Assembly (NCBI GenBank): GCA_002404115.1
Contig: DHJB01000031.1
Location: 9,456 to 26,304, forward strand
DNA: 16,849 nt
Direction of reading: 5' to 3'
DNA from: Microbacteriaceae bacterium UBA4731
Lineage (GTDB): Bacteria > Actinomycetota > Actinomycetes > Actinomycetales > Microbacteriaceae
The notes under the pieces were generated by a model. The model made no database searches and was not told the DNA's origin. It saw nothing but the letters and a program-made list of their open reading frames with translations. Shown piece after piece: positions 13,966 through 16,849 of the stretch. The stretch's first letter is position 1. Every line of letters begins with the position of its first letter. A program made the position numbers and the translations under genes.

Positions 13966-14050
13966 TCCGAATTCGACGGACATTTTCGCCGTGCGGGCCG
14001 GTTTCGGGCGAATATGCCTACTTTGTGCCAAAATCTCCGTCGAATTCGGA
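13966..14050. repeat. Long palindromic intergenic element B (21-bp arms, one mismatch)
   Basis: The arm 13966-13986 and the complementary arm 14030-14050 match at 20 of 21 positions (the difference is at 13981), with a 43-nt loop. The core CGAATTCGACGGA and the following ATTTT are shared with element A at 2964-3044. Read on the minus strand, the first loop bases also resemble those of element A (about 16 of 23 positions by eye). The right arm and part of the loop encode the last residues and stop codon of the hydrolase gene. The element separates two same-strand genes. Confidence 0.75.
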
Positions 14051-14911
14051 GGGGGCGGGAGAGGGAGCGGGAGCGGGGACGCGCTCGTTGAGCCAGGCGA
14101 TCAGGTCGGCGGAGACCTCCGCCCGGTTGGTCTCGTTGAACACCTCGTGCCGGGCGCCGGGGTACACGATCAGACGGATGTCGCGCAGCCCGGAGCGACG
14201 CCGGTATGCGTCGGCGAGCCTGAGGGCGCTCCGTTCGCCGCCGACCGTGTCGTCGCCGCCGACCTGGATGAGCAGCGGCAGGTTCTTCGGCAGGTTTTTC
14301 GCCGGGCGGCCGAAGATACGGGCGGCCTCCCGCAGCCCGAAGAGCTTCGCCAGCGGGGTGCTCGTCGTGAGCGGGTCGGCGACGAAGGCCTCGGTCACGG
14401 CGGGGTCGCGGCTGAGCCACTCGACGCCGGTGGTGCCGAGGGTCTTGTGCTTGCGGTTGAGGTCTCCGCTGTCGAGGAAGCCCGGCCAGCGGTAGGCCGT
14501 GCCGCTGAGCACGACCGCGTCGTAGTCTTCCGCGTGCTGGTTGACGATCATCTGCACCATGAACGAGCCCCAGCTGTGCCCGAGGAGCACGAGCGGCAGG
14601 TCGGGGTGCTCCGAACGGATGATCACGCTGAGCTGGTGCACGGCGGCGACGGCCGCGCGCAGCCCGCCCGGGCCGAGCCGGCCAAGCTTCGACAGGTCGC
14701 CGCCGTACTGGTCGACGCCGGTCTGGCCGTGGCCGCGGTGATCGTCGGCGTACACCGTGTAGCCGGCGCCGTTCAGGGCTCCCGCGAGTTCCGCGTAACG
14801 GCGAGCGTGCTCGCCCACCCCGTGGGCGATCTGAACGACGGCCCGCGGGCGGTCGACCGGCCAGACGTAGTAGGTGATCGCGACGCCGTAGTCATCCGTG
14901 TAGGTGGGCAC
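14018..14911 (-). CDS. Alpha/beta hydrolase, monoacylglycerol lipase-like (Hydrolase_4)
   Basis: Cytosolic serine hydrolase of 297 aa, of the type annotated as lysophospholipase or monoacylglycerol lipase. The oxyanion motif is HGVGEHARRY (30-39), the nucleophile elbow GHSWGS (Ser113), the acid GGDDTVGG (Asp220 or Asp221) and the base GARHEVFNE (His255), so the triad is complete. The GTG start at 14911 has CAGAAT 6 nt upstream and no ribosome site. The C-terminus runs from WLNERV through a Pro/Ala stretch into EFDGDFGTK, which is encoded by palindromic element B, so the natural end of the protein family is probably near residue 277. Natural substrate unknown. It is divergent from the MarR gene. 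Confidence 0.88.
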   Translation of the reverse strand: MPTYTDDYGVAITYYVWPVDRPRAVVQIAHGVGEHARRYAELAGALNGAGYTVYADDHRGHGQTGVDQYGGDLSKLGRLGPGGLRAAVAAVHQLSVIIRSEHPDLPLVLLGHSWGSFMVQMIVNQHAEDYDAVVLSGTAYRWPGFLDSGDLNRKHKTLGTTGVEWLSRDPAVTEAFVADPLTTSTPLAKLFGLREAARIFGRPAKNLPKNLPLLIQVGGDDTVGGERSALRLADAYRRRSGLRDIRLIVYPGARHEVFNETNRAEVSADLIAWLNERVPAPAPSPAPSEFDGDFGTK

Positions 14912-14917
14912 GGTGTC

Positions 14918-14923
14918 ATTCTG
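14918..14923 (-). promoter_or_regulatory. -10-like element of the hydrolase gene
   Basis: CAGAAT on the minus strand lies 6 nt before the GTG at 14911. It differs from TANNNT only in the first base and has the same sequence and spacing as that of the methyltransferase gene. Confidence 0.4.
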
Positions 14924-14972
14924 TCACTTGCGCCTCGCGCGGAGCGGCGCAATGCCCGAAGAGCCGGGAATG

Positions 14973-14997
14973 CTTAGCAACGCTAAGTTGTTACGCT
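14973..14997 (+). promoter_or_regulatory. MarR promoter with overlapping palindromic operator
   Basis: CTTAGC (14973-14978) and GCTAAG (14982-14987) form a perfect inverted repeat with the centre AAC. TACGCT (14992-14997) is the likely -10, ending 7 nt before the ATG at 15005, so the transcript is leaderless. The palindrome lies just upstream of the -10, in the -35/-10 spacer, an ideal place for autorepression by the MarR protein encoded next. Confidence 0.65.
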
Positions 14998-15004
14998 CAG
15001 TATC

Positions 15005-15466
15005 ATGGTAGCCGTCTCTCCCTCCCCCGGCTCGACCGGCCGACGCAGCACCGTGGCCGAGTTAAGCCACGACTTCCGGATCGCCAACGGTCGCCTGGCC
15101 AGGCGCCTGCGCCAGGAGAAGGCGGAGAACGAGCTCAGTGGGAGCCAGTTTTCGGCGCTCGGCTCCCTGTTCGTCGAGGGGCCGCTGACGCTCGGCGAGC
15201 TCAGCGAGTTCGAACGTGTGACGCCGCCCTCGATGAACCGCACGGTCAACGCCCTCGTCGAGGCCGGCCTCGTGCAGCGCGCCGGGTCAGCGGATGACGG
15301 CCGGAAGGTCGTTCTCACGGCCACGGATGCCGGGCTCGCTCTCATGCGCGAGACCCGCAAGCGCCGGGACGCGTGGCTCGTCCAGCGGGTCATGAAGCTG
15401 AGCCCCGAACAGCGCCGGGTGCTCGCGGCGGCGACGGCCATCATGAAGGGGCTGGCCGACAGTTGA
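15005..15466 (+). CDS. MarR-family transcriptional regulator
   Basis: Winged-helix dimeric regulator of 153 aa, expected to repress its own operon and respond to a small molecule. The recognition region reads LTLGELSEFERVTPPSMNRTVNALVEAGLVQR (about 61-92), followed by the wing ADDGRKVVLTATDAG, characteristic of MarR. The N-terminal helix (HDFRIANGRLARRLRQEK) and C-terminal helix (LSPEQRRVLAAATAIMKGL) form the dimer region. Start ATG 15005 is set by the -10 element 7 nt upstream. It overlaps the exporter start by 4 nt (TTGA), a tight two-gene operon, so the exporter is its likely main target. Confidence 0.92.
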   Translation: MVAVSPSPGSTGRRSTVAELSHDFRIANGRLARRLRQEKAENELSGSQFSALGSLFVEGPLTLGELSEFERVTPPSMNRTVNALVEAGLVQRAGSADDGRKVVLTATDAGLALMRETRKRRDAWLVQRVMKLSPEQRRVLAAATAIMKGLADS

Positions 15467-16794
15467 GCGCGATGTTCCGCTCGCTGAGCGGCGTGAATTA
15501 CCGGATCTGGTTCGCCGGCGCCCTGGTGTCGAATATCGGCACCTGGATGCAGCGCACGGCCCAGGACTGGATCGTGCTGACCCAGCTGACCGACCACAAC
15601 GCCACCGCGGTCGGGGTGGTGATGGCGCTCCAATTCGGGCCCCAGCTGCTGCTCATGCCCTGGTCGGGCCTCATCGCCGACCGGTTTGACCGACGCAAAC
15701 TGCTCATCGTGACGCAAACCCTGATGGGAGTGCTCGCCCTGGGCCTCGGCCTGATCACCGTGACCGGGGTGGTGCAGCTGTGGCACGTCTACCTCTTCGC
15801 CCTGGGGCTCGGCGTGGTCGCGGCGCTCGACGCCCCCGCGCGCCAGATCTTCGTCTCCGAACTGGTCTCCGACGGTAACCTGTCGAATGCCGTCGCCCTC
15901 AACTCCGCGTCGTTCAACGGCGCACGCCTGATCGGCCCGGCCGTGGCCGGCCTGCTCACGGTCGCCGTCGGCGCCGGCTGGGTCTTCATGATCAACGCCG
16001 TGACGTTCGCTGTGACGGTGTTCGCGATGACCCTGCTCCGCACCGACCAGCTCCGCACCCGGCCGCGGGCATCCCGCGAGCGCGGCCAGCTCGTGGCCGG
16101 GTTCCGCTACGTCTGGCGAAGACCCGACATCGTGGTCGTGCTGATCACGGTGTTCCTGGTCGGCACGTTCGGGTTCAACTTCGCGATCTTCACCTCGACG
16201 ATGGCGACGATCGAGTTCGGCATGGGCGCCGGCGAATTCGGCCTGCTCAGCTCGATCATGGCGATCGGTTCCGTCGCGGGTGCGCTCCTGGCCGCGCGCC
16301 GCAGCCGCCCCCGGCTCCGGCTCGTGGTCGGCGGCGCGCTGGCGTTCGGCCTGGCCTGCGCGGTGGCGGCGATCATGCCGACCTACGCGACCTTCGCGGC
16401 GTCCCTGGTCCTGGTCGGACTCTCGTCCCTCACCCTGATGACCACGGCGAACGCGTACGTGCAGACCACGACGACCCCGGCGATGCGCGGCCGGGTGATG
16501 GCCCTGTACATGGCGATCTTCGCCGGCGGCACCCCGCTCGGGGCGCCCCTGGTCGGCTGGGTGGCCGACCAGTACGGCCCGCGGTGGGCGCTCGGCGTGG
16601 CCGCTGTTTCCGGCATCCTCGCGGCCGCGACCATGCTGTTCTGGATGGTCAAGTACCGCCGGCTGCGGGTTCGCTACCGGCCGAGCGTGTCGCCGCGGCT
16701 GACCGTGCGGCACGACGGGGACGGCCGAGAGGCGACGAGCCCCGAGACGGCGACTCGCGAGATCGCCATCGTCGAGGCGACCTCCCCGCGCTAA
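15463..16794 (+). CDS. MFS exporter, EntS/MFS_3-like
   Basis: A 12-TM major facilitator exporter of the enterobactin-exporter-like (PF05977, MFS_3) group, 443 aa. Visible signatures: FRSLSGVNYRIWFAGALVSN, GTWMQRTAQDWIVL in TM1, motif A GLIADRFDRRKLL between TM2 and TM3, and MRGRVMALYM with GGTPLGAPLVGWVAD in the C-half. A hydrophilic tail of about 50 residues follows. The start is taken as TTG 15463, which overlaps the marR stop as TTGA and gives the family-typical MSAMFRSL; ATG 15472 would remove three residues. AAGGGG about 12 nt upstream could assist. Substrate unknown; transcriptional linkage to MarR suggests export of a toxic or signalling compound. Confidence 0.9.
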   Translation: MSAMFRSLSGVNYRIWFAGALVSNIGTWMQRTAQDWIVLTQLTDHNATAVGVVMALQFGPQLLLMPWSGLIADRFDRRKLLIVTQTLMGVLALGLGLITVTGVVQLWHVYLFALGLGVVAALDAPARQIFVSELVSDGNLSNAVALNSASFNGARLIGPAVAGLLTVAVGAGWVFMINAVTFAVTVFAMTLLRTDQLRTRPRASRERGQLVAGFRYVWRRPDIVVVLITVFLVGTFGFNFAIFTSTMATIEFGMGAGEFGLLSSIMAIGSVAGALLAARRSRPRLRLVVGGALAFGLACAVAAIMPTYATFAASLVLVGLSSLTLMTTANAYVQTTTTPAMRGRVMALYMAIFAGGTPLGAPLVGWVADQYGPRWALGVAAVSGILAAATMLFWMVKYRRLRVRYRPSVSPRLTVRHDGDGREATSPETATREIAIVEATSPR

Positions 16795-16819
16795 CCCTTC
16801 GGCATCCGCCCCTCCCCCT

Positions 16820-16849
16820 CGCGAAACTGCAGTTGTGGTCGCTAAGAGG
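16820..16849. repeat. Possible left half of another palindromic element, cut by the window end
   Basis: After the exporter stop the sequence contains AACTGCAGTT (16825-16834), a perfect 10-bp palindrome, and ends in CTAAGAGG, a string also present in the loop of element A (2987-2994). The context, just downstream of a gene, matches elements A and B, but the other arm would lie outside the window, so this is only a suspicion. Confidence 0.25.

Noticed and set aside
14217..14232. Sequence resembling the LacI operator core (GAGGGCGCTCC) inside the hydrolase gene
   Set aside because: It is imperfect, lies within coding sequence and is far from any promoter of the cellobiose operon.
14983..16713. 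576-aa open frame on the minus strand
   Set aside because: Antisense to marR and the MFS exporter, both of which have clear family signatures; its composition is low-complexity Arg/His/Gln/Glu/Gly.

Overview
The window looks like chromosomal DNA of a high-GC actinobacterium, probably of the family Microbacteriaceae. This rests on the strong G/C bias at third codon positions, the cellobiose-type ABC operon without its own ATPase, an F420-type luciferase-like oxidoreductase, and many genes whose start codon lies 6-8 nt after a TANNNT (-10) hexamer with no Shine-Dalgarno sequence (leaderless transcription). The genus is not determinable by eye. No rRNA, tRNA, CRISPR array, transposase or phage gene was seen.

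Layout. 1-180: possible tail of a plus-strand gene, then a hairpin. 181-1023 (-): VanY-type D,D-carboxypeptidase, divergent from 1119-2900 (+), a 14-TM drug-efflux type MFS transporter. 2964-3044: a long palindromic repeat. 3093-3758 (+): small NAD(P)-binding protein. 3819-3890: promoter flanked by two LacI-family operators. 3944-9677 (+): cellobiose/beta-glucoside operon of binding lipoprotein (CebE-like), two permeases (CebF/CebG-like), GH1 beta-glucosidase and LacI-family regulator (CebR-like). 9896-10288 (+): small conserved Cys-containing protein. 10303-12180 (-): LLM oxidoreductase and orphan DNA methyltransferase. 12215-12535 (+): small GNAT-fold protein, convergent with 12532-12828 (-), a one-TM protein. 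12880-13929 (-): lipoate-protein ligase with swapped domain order. 13966-14050: second palindromic repeat. 14018-14911 (-): alpha/beta hydrolase. 15005-16794 (+): MarR regulator coupled to an EntS-like MFS exporter.

How the genes work together. The 3.8-9.7 kb block is one functional unit: the lipoprotein captures cello-oligosaccharides or related beta-glucosides, the two permeases import them using an ATPase encoded elsewhere (the MsiK type in relatives), the cytoplasmic GH1 enzyme releases glucose, and the regulator probably binds the two GAGAGCGCTCTC palindromes around the operon promoter. The MarR-MFS pair looks like a self-regulated efflux module with a palindrome over its promoter. The remaining genes are mostly singly transcribed housekeeping or accessory functions.

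The most interesting non-gene signals are two related intergenic palindromes about 11 kb apart sharing their arm sequence, one of which supplies the stop codon of a gene; a multi-copy hairpin between cebE and cebF that can fold in two ways; and a very regular leaderless-promoter architecture that lets many start codons be set from sequence. I found no convincing wholly new multi-gene system.
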